Source: CAZKWG01 sp964615375 (GTDB lineage Bacteria > Myxococcota_A > UBA796 > CAZKWG01). Taken from it: a DNA stretch of 64,000 nucleotides. Under the pieces are notes generated by a model, which was given only the letters and a program-made list of their open reading frames with translations, was not told where the DNA came from and made no database searches. Positions 42,581 through 51,221 of this stretch are shown here, piece after piece (positions within the stretch are counted from its first letter, which is position 1; the number at the start of each line of letters is the position of its first letter). The position numbers were made by a program, and so were the translations under genes. The DNA lies in contig CAZTOW010000038.1 in the NCBI GenBank assembly GCA_964615375.1, positions 1 through 64,000 of the forward strand. Reading direction: 5' to 3'.

Positions 42581-43498
42581 ATGGAATTCCCGGACGTCTT
42601 TGGCTACGGCGACTACCGCGCATTCCTGCAGGACTGGTTCAAGGTCCACAAACGGCAGACCGGCCGGAAGGGGACCTCCGACTTCGCCAGGACGGCCGGC
42701 TGCTCGCCAGGACATGTGAGAAATGTCGTCGTCGGCCGTCGGGATCTGCAGGCCGCGTTCATCGAGGGCTTCGTCCGCGCGCTCGGATTGAGCGCGGAGG
42801 ACGCCACCTGCTTCGGGCTGCTCGTGCGCTGCGCTCACCCCATGTCCAGCGCCGACCGGATGCAGGCCGCCCGAGATCTGCGCGCGCTCCAGCAGCGCCA
42901 CGCGCCCGCCCAGCCCCAGCCCAAGCGCGGTCGCCCCAAGAAGGTGGTGGCCCAGCCGGCCCAGCCGGAGAGCGTGAGCGAGCACTACACCGAGTGGTAC
43001 CACCCGGTGATCCGCGCGCTGGCCTGCTGCGCGGGCTTCCAGGACAACCCGACCTGGATCGCCGCCAGCCTGCGCCCCGCCATCTCTCCGCTGCAGGTGG
43101 CCTCCTTCCTCCGTCAGGACGAGGGGAAGCCGGCGGTGAAGCCCAGGCTGCCGATCACGGCGCCCTTCGGCGACCCGCGTGCCGTGGCCTACCACCGCCA
43201 GGCGCTCCGCACGGCGCGCTGGGCCCTCCACAACGGAGAGCACGAGCGCGGGAAGTTCGCGGCGGCGACGACCTCGCTCCGCCCGGAGCAGCTCAAGCGG
43301 CTCCAGCAGGAGATCGCGCGCTTCGAGGCGGACATCGAAGAGATCTTCCGCAAGGCGGCGCAGCCGGGCTATCGCGAGATGGTCCGCAGCGACGATCCCA
43401 ACCCGGAGCGGCCGGACTCGGTGGAGCTGGTTCACGCCGGCCCGAACGTGGTCTACCAGCTCACGGTGCAGGTCTTCCCGCTCTCCAAGCGGGTCTGA
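42581..43498 (+). CDS. TIGR02147-family regulator 2
   Basis: A 305-residue paralogue of the regulator at 40610. It begins MEFPDVFGYGDYRAFLQDWF, contains the matching helix-turn-helix region FARTAGCSPGHVRNVV, a Pro/Gln-rich linker (APAQPQPKRGRPKK) with a GRP AT-hook-like core, and a helical C-terminal domain. Start at 42581 fits the family; the frame is open from 42560. Upstream GGTGAGG is a usable SD. Its stop is followed by a strong hairpin. Likely a transcription regulator of the neighbouring secreted protein, by position. Confidence 0.84.
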   Translation: MEFPDVFGYGDYRAFLQDWFKVHKRQTGRKGTSDFARTAGCSPGHVRNVVVGRRDLQAAFIEGFVRALGLSAEDATCFGLLVRCAHPMSSADRMQAARDLRALQQRHAPAQPQPKRGRPKKVVAQPAQPESVSEHYTEWYHPVIRALACCAGFQDNPTWIAASLRPAISPLQVASFLRQDEGKPAVKPRLPITAPFGDPRAVAYHRQALRTARWALHNGEHERGKFAAATTSLRPEQLKRLQQEIARFEADIEEIFRKAAQPGYREMVRSDDPNPERPDSVELVHAGPNVVYQLTVQVFPLSKRV

Positions 43499-43504
43499 AC
43501 GCAG

Positions 43505-43539
43505 AGGACCCGCGGGGCCGGGCTGGCCGCGCGGGTCCT
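43505..43539. terminator. Bidirectional hairpin between regulator 2 and porin
   Basis: AGGACCCGCG (43505-43514) and CGCGGGTCCT (43530-43539) form a 10-base stem with a GC-rich loop, between convergent genes. The downstream TT on the plus strand and the A/G side on the minus make an intrinsic terminator plausible. Confidence 0.6.
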
Positions 43540-43562
43540 TCACGCTTCGGGCGCGCTTCCGA

Positions 43563-44540
43563 TCAGAAGCCAGCCTGCCAGCGCAGCGCGACCCCGTGGG
43601 CGGCGGCGTCGGGCGCGAGCTCGGTCCAGGAGCGCTCATAGGTCAGCGAGGCGGCGACCTTCTTGGCGAAGTGGTGTGAGGCTCCCACGAAGAGCTGCGT
43701 GGTGGCGTCGTCTTCCGCGTCCGTGTTCGGGTCGAAGGTGTCGTAGCGGACGATCCCGGTGACCACGCCCGGCACGCGCGGCATCAGCACCGCGCTGTAG
43801 CCGAAGCCCGTGGTGTCCGCGGCGTTCTTCATGAGCGCCTGCCCGCTCAACAGCAGCGAGGGCATCTCGAAGCCCACCGCCCCGCTGGCGATCAGCTCCT
43901 GGTTGTCGTCCGGGTTGAAGGCATAGGCGGCGTAGCCCGTGATCGGGAGCTTCATCTTGTCGCCGCCGGCGAGCGGATCGACCGTGACGCGCGCCTGCAC
44001 CTGCTTGCCCGCGTCCACCTCGATCTTGCTGTAGCCCTCGCCGTTGACCAGCACCGCCGCCCAGTCCACCAGGCCCTTCTTGTGCTTGCCGTAGGCGCCC
44101 ACGCCCAGGTCCGCGGTGGGGAGCTTGATGGCCCAGGCCGCGTAGTTGTCGGAGATGAAGCGGTGCCCCCAGAACTCGTCCATGTAGGGGCCCAGGGGGG
44201 CGTCGATGATGCCCACGCGCGCCTTCACGCCGGGGGCGGGGTCCTTCCACTCCAGGTAGGCGTGCTTCAAGAAGAGCCGGTACTTCGTGTCCAGGGTCGG
44301 ATCCTTGAAGCGATCCGCGTCCATGGTCACGCGCGTGCCCAGGTGCTCATTGATGGTGGCGTCCCCGCGAAAGTAGACGCGGTCCATCCCGAACTCGTTA
44401 TAGTTGTCGGCGCCCTCCGTGAGGCTGAACGTGTAGTGCCCGTAGAGCACGCCGCTGATGACCACGGGAGGAGCCTCTTTCCCGGCCTCCTCCGCCAACG
44501 CCGGGTTCTGGAGCAAGAGCGCGCTGAGTACCTGGAACAT
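43563..44540 (-). CDS. Porin-like outer-membrane protein
   Basis: A 325-residue protein. Signal at residues 1-16 (MFQVLSALLLQNPALA), then alternating aromatic beta strands such as VVISGVLYGHYTF, GMDRVYFRGDATI and HAYLEWKDP, ending in a near-C-terminal aromatic strand (VALRWQAGF). It resembles phosphate-selective porin O/P or related anion porins. The start at 44540 is the first Met in front of the signal peptide; the frame runs far upstream only as a shadow. Convergent with regulator 2, divergent from the Hsp70-like gene. Confidence 0.82.
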   Translation of the reverse strand: MFQVLSALLLQNPALAEEAGKEAPPVVISGVLYGHYTFSLTEGADNYNEFGMDRVYFRGDATINEHLGTRVTMDADRFKDPTLDTKYRLFLKHAYLEWKDPAPGVKARVGIIDAPLGPYMDEFWGHRFISDNYAAWAIKLPTADLGVGAYGKHKKGLVDWAAVLVNGEGYSKIEVDAGKQVQARVTVDPLAGGDKMKLPITGYAAYAFNPDDNQELIASGAVGFEMPSLLLSGQALMKNAADTTGFGYSAVLMPRVPGVVTGIVRYDTFDPNTDAEDDATTQLFVGASHHFAKKVAASLTYERSWTELAPDAAAHGVALRWQAGF

Positions 44541-44651
44541 GGCTTCTCCGGTGCGGCCGGGGCCTGATGCCCACCCACACGCCGCGCATATATCGAGCGG
44601 CGCGTGACAGAGAGATGGCGGAGCGGAAACATCGACACGTCGGGGTGAAGC

Positions 44652-45914
44652 TTGGCCCGCGCCTGTGGAATCGACTTCGGGACCTCGAACACCGCCGTCT
44701 CCCTCTGGGAGGATGGTCAGGTCCGCCCGGTCACGGTGGACCTCGGCGCCAGCATCCCCTGGACCATCCCCACCCTCCTGTTCTTCCCGCCCAGCGGGGC
44801 GCCCAGCTACGGCGCCGCCGCCATCCAGGACTACGTGGGGCACGACATGGCCGGTCGCCTGATCCAGGCGATCAAGCGCTATCTCCCCTCGGAGACCTTC
44901 GCGGGCACGACGGTCGGGGGGCGCACGCGCTCGCTGGAGGAGCTGGTCTCCGGCTTCCTGCTGCGCTGCAAGGAGGCGGTGGAGCGCGAGGCGGGCGAGC
45001 CCGTGACGCGCGTGCTGCTGGGCCGCCCGGCGGTCTTCCACACCGACCCGAAGCGGGACGCGCTCGCCCAGCGAAGGCTGGAGGACGGCGCCCGGATGGC
45101 CGGCTTTCAGGAGATCGCGTTCCAGCTCGAGCCCATCGCCGCCGCGCGCGCCTTCGAGCGCGGGCTCGCCGAGGACACCCTGTGCTTCATCGGGGACCTC
45201 GGCGGCGGCACCAGCGACTTCACGCTGATCCGGCTGGGCCCGGGGCGGGTGGGCCAGCGCGACCGGAGCGCCGACGTGCTGGGGAGCGCGGGCGTGGACG
45301 TGGGCGGCAACGACATCGACGCGCGCCTCATCCACGCCAAGGTGCTGCCTCACTTCGGCTTCGGCTGCCGCTGGAAGCCGCTCACCCAGTGGGTGCCGCT
45401 CCCCACCAGCCTGCACCACGCCGCCACGCGCTGGCACCGGCTCTGCGTGGAGGCCGCCGAGCCCCGGAACCTGCGCTGGCTCGCCGAGGCCATCCCGCGC
45501 TCCGACGACCCGGAGGGTCTCAAGCGCTTCCGCATCTTCCTGGCCCGTAACGCCGGCTACGCGCTCTTCCGCTCGGTGGAGGCGACCAAGGTGGCGCTCT
45601 CCGGCGAGGACCGCACCACCCTGGTCTTCCGCGAGGTGGACCTGGAGCTGGAGGAGGAGGTCACGCGCGCCGAGCTCGAGCGGGCCATCGCGCCCGAGCT
45701 CGCCCGCCTGGAGCGCTGCATGGACGGGCTCCTGGAGCGGGTGGGGCTGGGGCCCGAGTCCATCGGGACGGTCTTCCTCACGGGCGGCACCTCGCTCATC
45801 CCCGCGGTGCGCGCGCTCTTCGAGGCCCGCTTCCCCGGCCGCATCCTGGAGCCGGAGGCCTTCACCGCGGTCGGGCTCGGCCTCGGCGTGGAGGCGGGCG
45901 AGCGCTTCTGCTGA
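44652..45914 (+). CDS. YegD-like Hsp70-family ATPase
   Basis: A 420-residue actin-fold ATPase of the Hsp70 family. ACGIDFGTSNTAVSLW begins the phosphate-1 loop, FIGDLGGGTSDFTLIRL near residue 178 the phosphate-2 loop, and VFLTGGTSLIPAVRALF near 380 the adenosine loop. There is no substrate-binding beta domain, so it is YegD-like, not DnaK. The start is TTG at 44652, with a GGGGTG SD upstream; it is the only sensible N-terminus for the fold. Function unknown. Its TGA abuts the opposite stop. Confidence 0.85.
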   Translation: MARACGIDFGTSNTAVSLWEDGQVRPVTVDLGASIPWTIPTLLFFPPSGAPSYGAAAIQDYVGHDMAGRLIQAIKRYLPSETFAGTTVGGRTRSLEELVSGFLLRCKEAVEREAGEPVTRVLLGRPAVFHTDPKRDALAQRRLEDGARMAGFQEIAFQLEPIAAARAFERGLAEDTLCFIGDLGGGTSDFTLIRLGPGRVGQRDRSADVLGSAGVDVGGNDIDARLIHAKVLPHFGFGCRWKPLTQWVPLPTSLHHAATRWHRLCVEAAEPRNLRWLAEAIPRSDDPEGLKRFRIFLARNAGYALFRSVEATKVALSGEDRTTLVFREVDLELEEEVTRAELERAIAPELARLERCMDGLLERVGLGPESIGTVFLTGGTSLIPAVRALFEARFPGRILEPEAFTAVGLGLGVEAGERFC

Positions 45915-47549
45915 TCAGAGCCCGCGCGGGCGGAAGCTCGGGAAGCGGCGGGTGGCCCTCGGCGTGCTGCGGGCGAACTCGCCGTTCAGGAGCGCGACGA
46001 CGTCTCGCGCCGCCTGGAGCCCGGTCTCCACGGCCCCGTTCAGGTAGCCCTGGCACTCCCAGGAGCAGTGCTCTCCCGCGAAGAACACGTTGCCGACCGG
46101 CTCGGCCTCCGCGCCGCCGATGCTGGTGTACTGCCCCACCTTGTAGCAGGCGTAGCTCCCCATCGCCGTGGGGATGGTCGGCCAGGTCACGATGGTCGCG
46201 TCCGAGCCCGCCTTCTCAGTGGCCCCCGGGTAGATCTGCTCGAGATCGGCGAGGCAGGCCGCCGCGGTCTCGGTCACGCTGGCCGAGCAGAGCTCTACGC
46301 CGCGCGCCCCGCCGATGTGCAGCGCGATGACGCCCTGCGAGCCCGCCTGCAGCTGCGTGTTGTCCCAGCCGCTCTGGATGGAGAGGTTCGTGAACAGCTC
46401 GCCGCTCTCACCCTGATCGCGCCAGAAGCGCGTGAGGAAGGGCTGGAGCACCTTGGTGTTCGTGCCGTAGCCCAGCTCGTTGATGCAGCTCCGCTTCACG
46501 TCGCTCAGGTCGATCTGCAGGTCCAGGCGACGGAGCACCGTGAACGGCAGGGTCAGGACGACGACGTCGGCCTCCACCTCCGTGCCGTCGCTCATGACCA
46601 GGGTGTAGGACCCGTCGTGCTCCTCGATGAGCGCCTCCAGCGAGGCGCCGAGGTGGAGCCGATCGTCGTACATCGCGGCCAGCGTCTCGGGGATCTGGCC
46701 CACGCCGCCGTCCACCAGGTAGCGCTCGTCCGAGCCGCCGTAGAGCTCCAGCGCGCTCGGGTCCGTGCTCATCATGAGGATCAGGTTCAGGGCCGACTGC
46801 TCGCTCAGGTCCAGGCCGTACTCGCTCAGGTAGGCGGCCTCGACCATCCGGCGGGTGACCTCGTCCACCTCGCAGCCCGCGAGGAACTCCGCCAGGGACT
46901 GGTTGTCGTAGACCACCGCCCCGGCCTGCTCCTGGTAGGAGATGAGCTCCCCGTCGTTCTCGATGACCTCGTAGCAGGCGTCCACCGCGTCGGCGACGGG
47001 CAGGAGCAGGCTGGCGAGCTGGCTCTCCGTGTAGCGGGCGCCGTCGAAGTACCAGACGCGCTCCAGGGTCGCGTCGTCCTCACGGTCGAGCACCGAGAGC
47101 TCGAGCTCGTCCACCAGCTCGAGGATGTCCTCGTGCCAGGAGTCGATGAACTGCCCGCCGAGCTCGCTCACGATCTCGCGCCCGCCGCTGAACAGGCCCT
47201 TCGTGGAGAGGGCGCGCCCGCCAACATAGCTCAGCGCCTCGTAGACCTCGGCGTAGATGCCGGACTTCGCCAGCTTGTGGACGCAGCTCAGGCCCGCGAG
47301 CCCGGCGCCCACCACCACGACCCTGGCCTTCCCGGGGTTCTTGCGGAAGGGGTTGCGTCGGCACCCGACCAGCGCGCCAGCCAGCCCCGCCGCACCCAGC
47401 CCGCGGACCAGCTCGCGGCGCGAAGGCCCTCGAATCGAGGGGCCCGGCCGCGACGCCAGGATCTCGTCGACAGGCACGCCGCTACGTCGCGCGGCGCGGG
47501 CCGCGGCGATCCATTGGCGCAGGCGTCTCGTGAGCTGCCGAGAGGACAT
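45915..47549 (-). CDS. FAD-dependent amine oxidase with Tat-like lipoprotein signal
   Basis: A 544-residue flavoprotein. ARVVVVGAGLAGLSC near residue 74 is the FAD-binding loop; GGQFIDSWHEDI and VDGGVGQIPETLA follow; GNVFFAGEHCSWECQGYLNG near 500 is the C-terminal FAD site of the monoamine-oxidase group. The N-terminus has SRRELVRG and AGLAGALVGC, a twin-arginine and lipobox-like signal, so export via Tat and lipid anchoring are likely. Substrate unknown. It lies upstream of the gamma-glutamyltransferase with a 170-base gap, without evident overlap. Confidence 0.88.
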   Translation of the reverse strand: MSSRQLTRRLRQWIAAARAARRSGVPVDEILASRPGPSIRGPSRRELVRGLGAAGLAGALVGCRRNPFRKNPGKARVVVVGAGLAGLSCVHKLAKSGIYAEVYEALSYVGGRALSTKGLFSGGREIVSELGGQFIDSWHEDILELVDELELSVLDREDDATLERVWYFDGARYTESQLASLLLPVADAVDACYEVIENDGELISYQEQAGAVVYDNQSLAEFLAGCEVDEVTRRMVEAAYLSEYGLDLSEQSALNLILMMSTDPSALELYGGSDERYLVDGGVGQIPETLAAMYDDRLHLGASLEALIEEHDGSYTLVMSDGTEVEADVVVLTLPFTVLRRLDLQIDLSDVKRSCINELGYGTNTKVLQPFLTRFWRDQGESGELFTNLSIQSGWDNTQLQAGSQGVIALHIGGARGVELCSASVTETAAACLADLEQIYPGATEKAGSDATIVTWPTIPTAMGSYACYKVGQYTSIGGAEAEPVGNVFFAGEHCSWECQGYLNGAVETGLQAARDVVALLNGEFARSTPRATRRFPSFRPRGL

Positions 47550-47719
47550 GGCGGGCTGTCAGTTTAGCAGAGGGTGTTCCACCGCGCCAGCCGCGGTTCC
47601 ACGAACTTGGAGCGGCGTTTCACAGGACGCGACCCTCTCCTGTACGGCCGTGCAGGCCCGCCCCTGTGACGCGCCGGGTGCCATGGCTGCCTGACCCTTG
47701 GCTTTCCAGACCTCAGGGC

Positions 47720-49375
47720 TCAGGGAGCCGCGGGCCAGCCGCCCTTTCGCGGATCGGAGGCCCCGATCGCCGCCGCCCCTGGGGCGCCGCGGACCACCTG
47801 CACCGCCGAGAAGAAGGACATGCGCTTCGTCTTGTGCCCGCGGGCCTCCAGCGCGCGCTGCGTGTCCGCCGACACGCCGTCGTCCAGGAAGAGCAGGTCG
47901 GGCTGCCACTGGTGGTGCATGCGCGGCGCGGCGACGGCCTCCGACGGGTCCATCTCGAAGACCAGCAGGTTCACGACGACCTGCGCCACCGAGCTGATGA
48001 TGAAGGGCCCGCCCGAGGCGCCGATCACGATCCGCTCGCCCTGCGGCGAGACCAGGACCGTGGGCGACATGCTGGAGAGCGGGCGCATGCCCGGCGCCAC
48101 CGCGTTCGCCGCGCCGCCCTGGAGCCCAAACGCGTTGGGCTCGCCCGGCCGCGTGGCGAAGTCGTCCATCTCGTTGTTCAGCAGCACGCCCGAGCTGGGG
48201 CCGATGACCTCGGAGCCAAAGGAGGTGTTGACCGTCGTGGTCAGCGCCACCGCCCTCCCCTCCCCGTCCAGCACGCTGATGTGCTGGGTGCCCGCGTCCG
48301 GCGGGAGCGGAGCCGAGGTCCCGTAATACTCGGGGGCGAAGGTGCGCCCGGGGATGATGGCGCGGCGGATCTCCAGCGCGCGCTCGGGGCTCAGGAGCAG
48401 CGAGAGCGGGACCGTCACGCGGTCAGGATCGCCCATGAGCCGCGCGCGGTCGGCGTAGGCGTGCTTCATGGCCTCGGCGTAGAGGTGCAGCAGGTCCGCG
48501 CTGTTGTGCCCGAGCGAGGCCAGATGGTAGCCCTCCAGCACGCTCAGCACCTGCAGGAGCACGGCCCCGCCGGAGGAGGGCGGGGGCATGGCCGCGATCT
48601 TCCAGCCGTGGAAGCTGCCCAGCACCGGCTCCCGGTCCCGCGGCGTGTAGTTGCGCAGGTCGTCCACCGTGAGCAGCCCGCCCTGGGCGCGCACGACGCC
48701 GGCCAGATCCTCGCCGATGGCGCCATGAAAGGCAGCGGCCCCGCTCTTCCCGTAGGCGCGCAGCGTCGCCGCCAGCTTCAGCCGGCGCACCCGGTCCCCG
48801 CGGCCCGGCACCGGCGCGCCGAAGAGGCCCTGGGCCAGGGTCGCGCCCTCCTCACCCTTCTCGGCCAGCGAGCGGGCGAGGTGATCGCCGACCTCGAAGC
48901 CCTCGGCGGCGAGGCGCGCGGCGGGCTCCACCACCACCTTGAGCGGCAGGCGCCCCCAGCGGCGCACCAGCGCCTCCAGGCCGGCCGGCTCGCCCGGGAC
49001 CGCCACCGCCATCCCGCCCTTCGTGCTGGCCTTGGGGTGGCTCACCTTCAGGAACATGTCCTGGGTGGCCGCTGCCGGCGCGACCTCGCGAAAGTCCAGG
49101 ATCTCGTCCGATCCGTCCGGCTGCACGATGAGCGCGAAGCCCCCGCCGCCGATCCCGCTGGCCGAGGGCTGCACCACCCCCGCCGCCAGCGCCGTCGCCG
49201 CCGCCGCGTCCACGGCGTTCCCGCCCCGGCGCAGGATCTCCGCCCCCGCCTGGCTGGCCAGCAGGTGATCGGAGGCCACCAGACCCCTCCGCCCCAGCTC
49301 CGGCGGCGGCGCGGCGGCGAGCGCGACGAGCCCGAGGAGGGCCCCCAGCGCGAGGAGGAGCGGGAGGCGCCTCAT
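47720..49375 (-). CDS. ggt: Gamma-glutamyltranspeptidase
   Basis: A 551-residue N-terminal nucleophile hydrolase, exported through signal LLLALGALLGLVALAAA, that cleaves or transfers the gamma-glutamyl group of glutathione in the periplasm. LLASQAGAEILRRGGNAVDAA and the self-cleavage site in DAGTQHISVLDGEG, where the catalytic Thr starts the small subunit, followed by TSFGSEVIGPSSGVLLNNEMDDF-type residues, are diagnostic. Last gene of a five-gene overlapping chain; the ATG at 49375 overlaps the membrane-protein stop as ATGA. Confidence 0.93.
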   Translation of the reverse strand: MRRLPLLLALGALLGLVALAAAPPPELGRRGLVASDHLLASQAGAEILRRGGNAVDAAAATALAAGVVQPSASGIGGGGFALIVQPDGSDEILDFREVAPAAATQDMFLKVSHPKASTKGGMAVAVPGEPAGLEALVRRWGRLPLKVVVEPAARLAAEGFEVGDHLARSLAEKGEEGATLAQGLFGAPVPGRGDRVRRLKLAATLRAYGKSGAAAFHGAIGEDLAGVVRAQGGLLTVDDLRNYTPRDREPVLGSFHGWKIAAMPPPSSGGAVLLQVLSVLEGYHLASLGHNSADLLHLYAEAMKHAYADRARLMGDPDRVTVPLSLLLSPERALEIRRAIIPGRTFAPEYYGTSAPLPPDAGTQHISVLDGEGRAVALTTTVNTSFGSEVIGPSSGVLLNNEMDDFATRPGEPNAFGLQGGAANAVAPGMRPLSSMSPTVLVSPQGERIVIGASGGPFIISSVAQVVVNLLVFEMDPSEAVAAPRMHHQWQPDLLFLDDGVSADTQRALEARGHKTKRMSFFSAVQVVRGAPGAAAIGASDPRKGGWPAAP

Positions 49376-50427
49376 GGAGGCTGCAACCAGCCGCTGAGCA
49401 GCGCGACGTAGACGCCCGCCAGGAGCACGCCCAGCACCCAGCGCCGGAAGCCCTGCTTCACCGCGCCGGCCACCACGAGCGGGCCCATGCCGCCCACCGC
49501 CGCCCCCACCGCCAGGGCAAAGCCCACCCCCGGTCCGCGCAGGTCCAGGGCCCGGTCCAGCGCCGCCGCCGCGCCCAGCCCGGCCAGCGGCCCGTCCACG
49601 AAGAGCGCCACCAGCCCGGCCAGCCCGGCCAGCGGACCCAGCGGCACCGCCCCCCAGTCGTTGGCCATCCACTCCAGCGAGCCCGCCAGCAGCTCCCACA
49701 GCCCGGAGATCGCGCCGATCAGGGCGAGCGTCACGCTCCCCAGCACCCAGAGCGGCTCGCGCCAGGTGCCGGGCTCAGCGGCGCGCCGCCAGCCGAGGGC
49801 CAGCAACACCACCGCCCCCACCAGCAGGGGGGCCGCCGCCATCCCCGGCAGCAGCGCCGCGCCCACCGCCACCGCGAGCCCGACCGCCGTCACCGCCCGG
49901 CTCCCGCCCGCCTCCGGGGTCTCCCGCGGGCGCGCCAGCAGCAGCAGGAGCGCGGAGAGCGGCAGCAGGAGCAGCGGAGAGACGCGCTCCCCCAGGGCCA
50001 GCAGGGCCGGATCCCCGACCCGCCCGACGAGCCCGCCCGCCGCCGCCGCCATGGCCAGCCGCGCCGCCTGCTCGCGATCCTTCGCCGGGGCCGCCACCAG
50101 CGCCGCCCCCGCCACCTCGCCGAAGAGGGCGCCCGCCAGCCAGGCCACCAGCGCGGGAGGTCCGGGGAGCCAGGGCCGCGGCGCGCGCCGGGCCGCCATC
50201 CCGAACAGGGCCCAGCCCACCAGGCTCGCCGCCTCCGCCCCGAGCCCCGTCCAGGACGGCAGGTTCAGGAGGTCCGCGCCCACCAGGAAGCCGAGGCCCA
50301 GGCCCGCCGCCACCGCCCCCACCGCCAGCAGCGGCGCCAGGGCCCGCGCCCGCGCCGAGGGGTTCAGGAGCAGCAGCCCGGCGCAGAGGGCCGCGACGAT
50401 GACCGCGTCCCGGTACAGCGGGATCAT
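49372..50427 (-). CDS. Polytopic membrane protein, transporter-like
   Basis: A 351-residue very hydrophobic protein with about ten predicted membrane segments, Gly/Ala-rich. The central GGLVGRVGDPALLALGE (near residue 130) resembles a re-entrant loop of ion-transporter families such as ArsB/NhaD, but the match is short. ATGA overlaps on both sides tie it to the FAH-family and GGT genes. Transport of a product of the cluster is an inference. Confidence 0.75.
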   Translation of the reverse strand: MIPLYRDAVIVAALCAGLLLLNPSARARALAPLLAVGAVAAGLGLGFLVGADLLNLPSWTGLGAEAASLVGWALFGMAARRAPRPWLPGPPALVAWLAGALFGEVAGAALVAAPAKDREQAARLAMAAAAGGLVGRVGDPALLALGERVSPLLLLPLSALLLLLARPRETPEAGGSRAVTAVGLAVAVGAALLPGMAAAPLLVGAVVLLALGWRRAAEPGTWREPLWVLGSVTLALIGAISGLWELLAGSLEWMANDWGAVPLGPLAGLAGLVALFVDGPLAGLGAAAALDRALDLRGPGVGFALAVGAAVGGMGPLVVAGAVKQGFRRWVLGVLLAGVYVALLSGWLQPP

Positions 50428-51221
50428 GTGGCCGCCTCCCTCCGGTCCGCGCGGTCCTCGACCGGGTTCGTGAGCACGCCCACGCCCTCCACCTCGATCT
50501 CCACGACGTCACCGGCTACCAGCGGCCCCACCCCCGAGGGCGTGCCCGTGGCGATCACGTCCCCCGGCAGCAGCGTCATCACGCCCGAGATGAATGCCAG
50601 CAGGGTCGGCACGTCGAAGACCATGTCCGAGCTGCGCCCGTCCTGGCGCGTCTGGCCGTTCACGCGCGCCTGCACGCGCAGGTCCGCCGGGTCCAGCCCG
50701 GTGACGATCCAGGGCCCCAGCGGGCAGAAGCCGTCGAAGCCCTTGGCCCGCGCGAAGACCCCGTCGGCGCGCTGGAAGTCGCGGGCGGTCACGTCGTTGA
50801 GGCAGGTGTAGCCCAGCACCCCGCGCATGGCCTCAGCCGGCGTCGCGCAGGAGAGCACGCGCCCGATGACCACCCCGAGCTCGGCCTCGTGGTCCACCCG
50901 CTCCGTGCCCGGCGGGACCCGGATGGGCTCCCCCGGCCCGATGACCGCGGTGGAGGGCTTCAGGAAGATCTTCGGCACCGGCGGCACGGGCTTGCCCATC
51001 TCCGCGGCGTGCGCCCGGTAGTTGGAGCCCACCCCCACCACCTTGGACGGCACAACGGGGGCCAGCAGGCGGAGCCCGTCCAGGGCCAGCGCCGCCCCGT
51101 CCGCGCGCAGCTCGCCGAAGAGATCGCCCACCAGCGGCTGCACGCGATCCCCGGCCAGCTCGCCGAGGCGCAGCCGCCCTCCGCCGTCCAGGAAGCGGAG
51201 CAGACGCCGGGGCTCGCTCAA
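50424..51221 (-). CDS. Fumarylacetoacetate hydrolase-family protein
   Basis: A 265-residue FAH-fold enzyme. VVGVGSNYRAHAAEMGK near residue 61, PKIFLKPSTAVIGPGEPI, the metal site DHEAELGVVIGRV near 110 and GTPSGVGPL near 238 are typical of FAH/hydratase/decarboxylase members acting on dicarboxylic oxo-acids. Start by TTG at 51221, a TTGA overlap with the SIR2-like stop and GGAGGGC upstream. The exact substrate is unknown. Confidence 0.9.
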   Translation of the reverse strand: MSEPRRLLRFLDGGGRLRLGELAGDRVQPLVGDLFGELRADGAALALDGLRLLAPVVPSKVVGVGSNYRAHAAEMGKPVPPVPKIFLKPSTAVIGPGEPIRVPPGTERVDHEAELGVVIGRVLSCATPAEAMRGVLGYTCLNDVTARDFQRADGVFARAKGFDGFCPLGPWIVTGLDPADLRVQARVNGQTRQDGRSSDMVFDVPTLLAFISGVMTLLPGDVIATGTPSGVGPLVAGDVVEIEVEGVGVLTNPVEDRADRREAAT

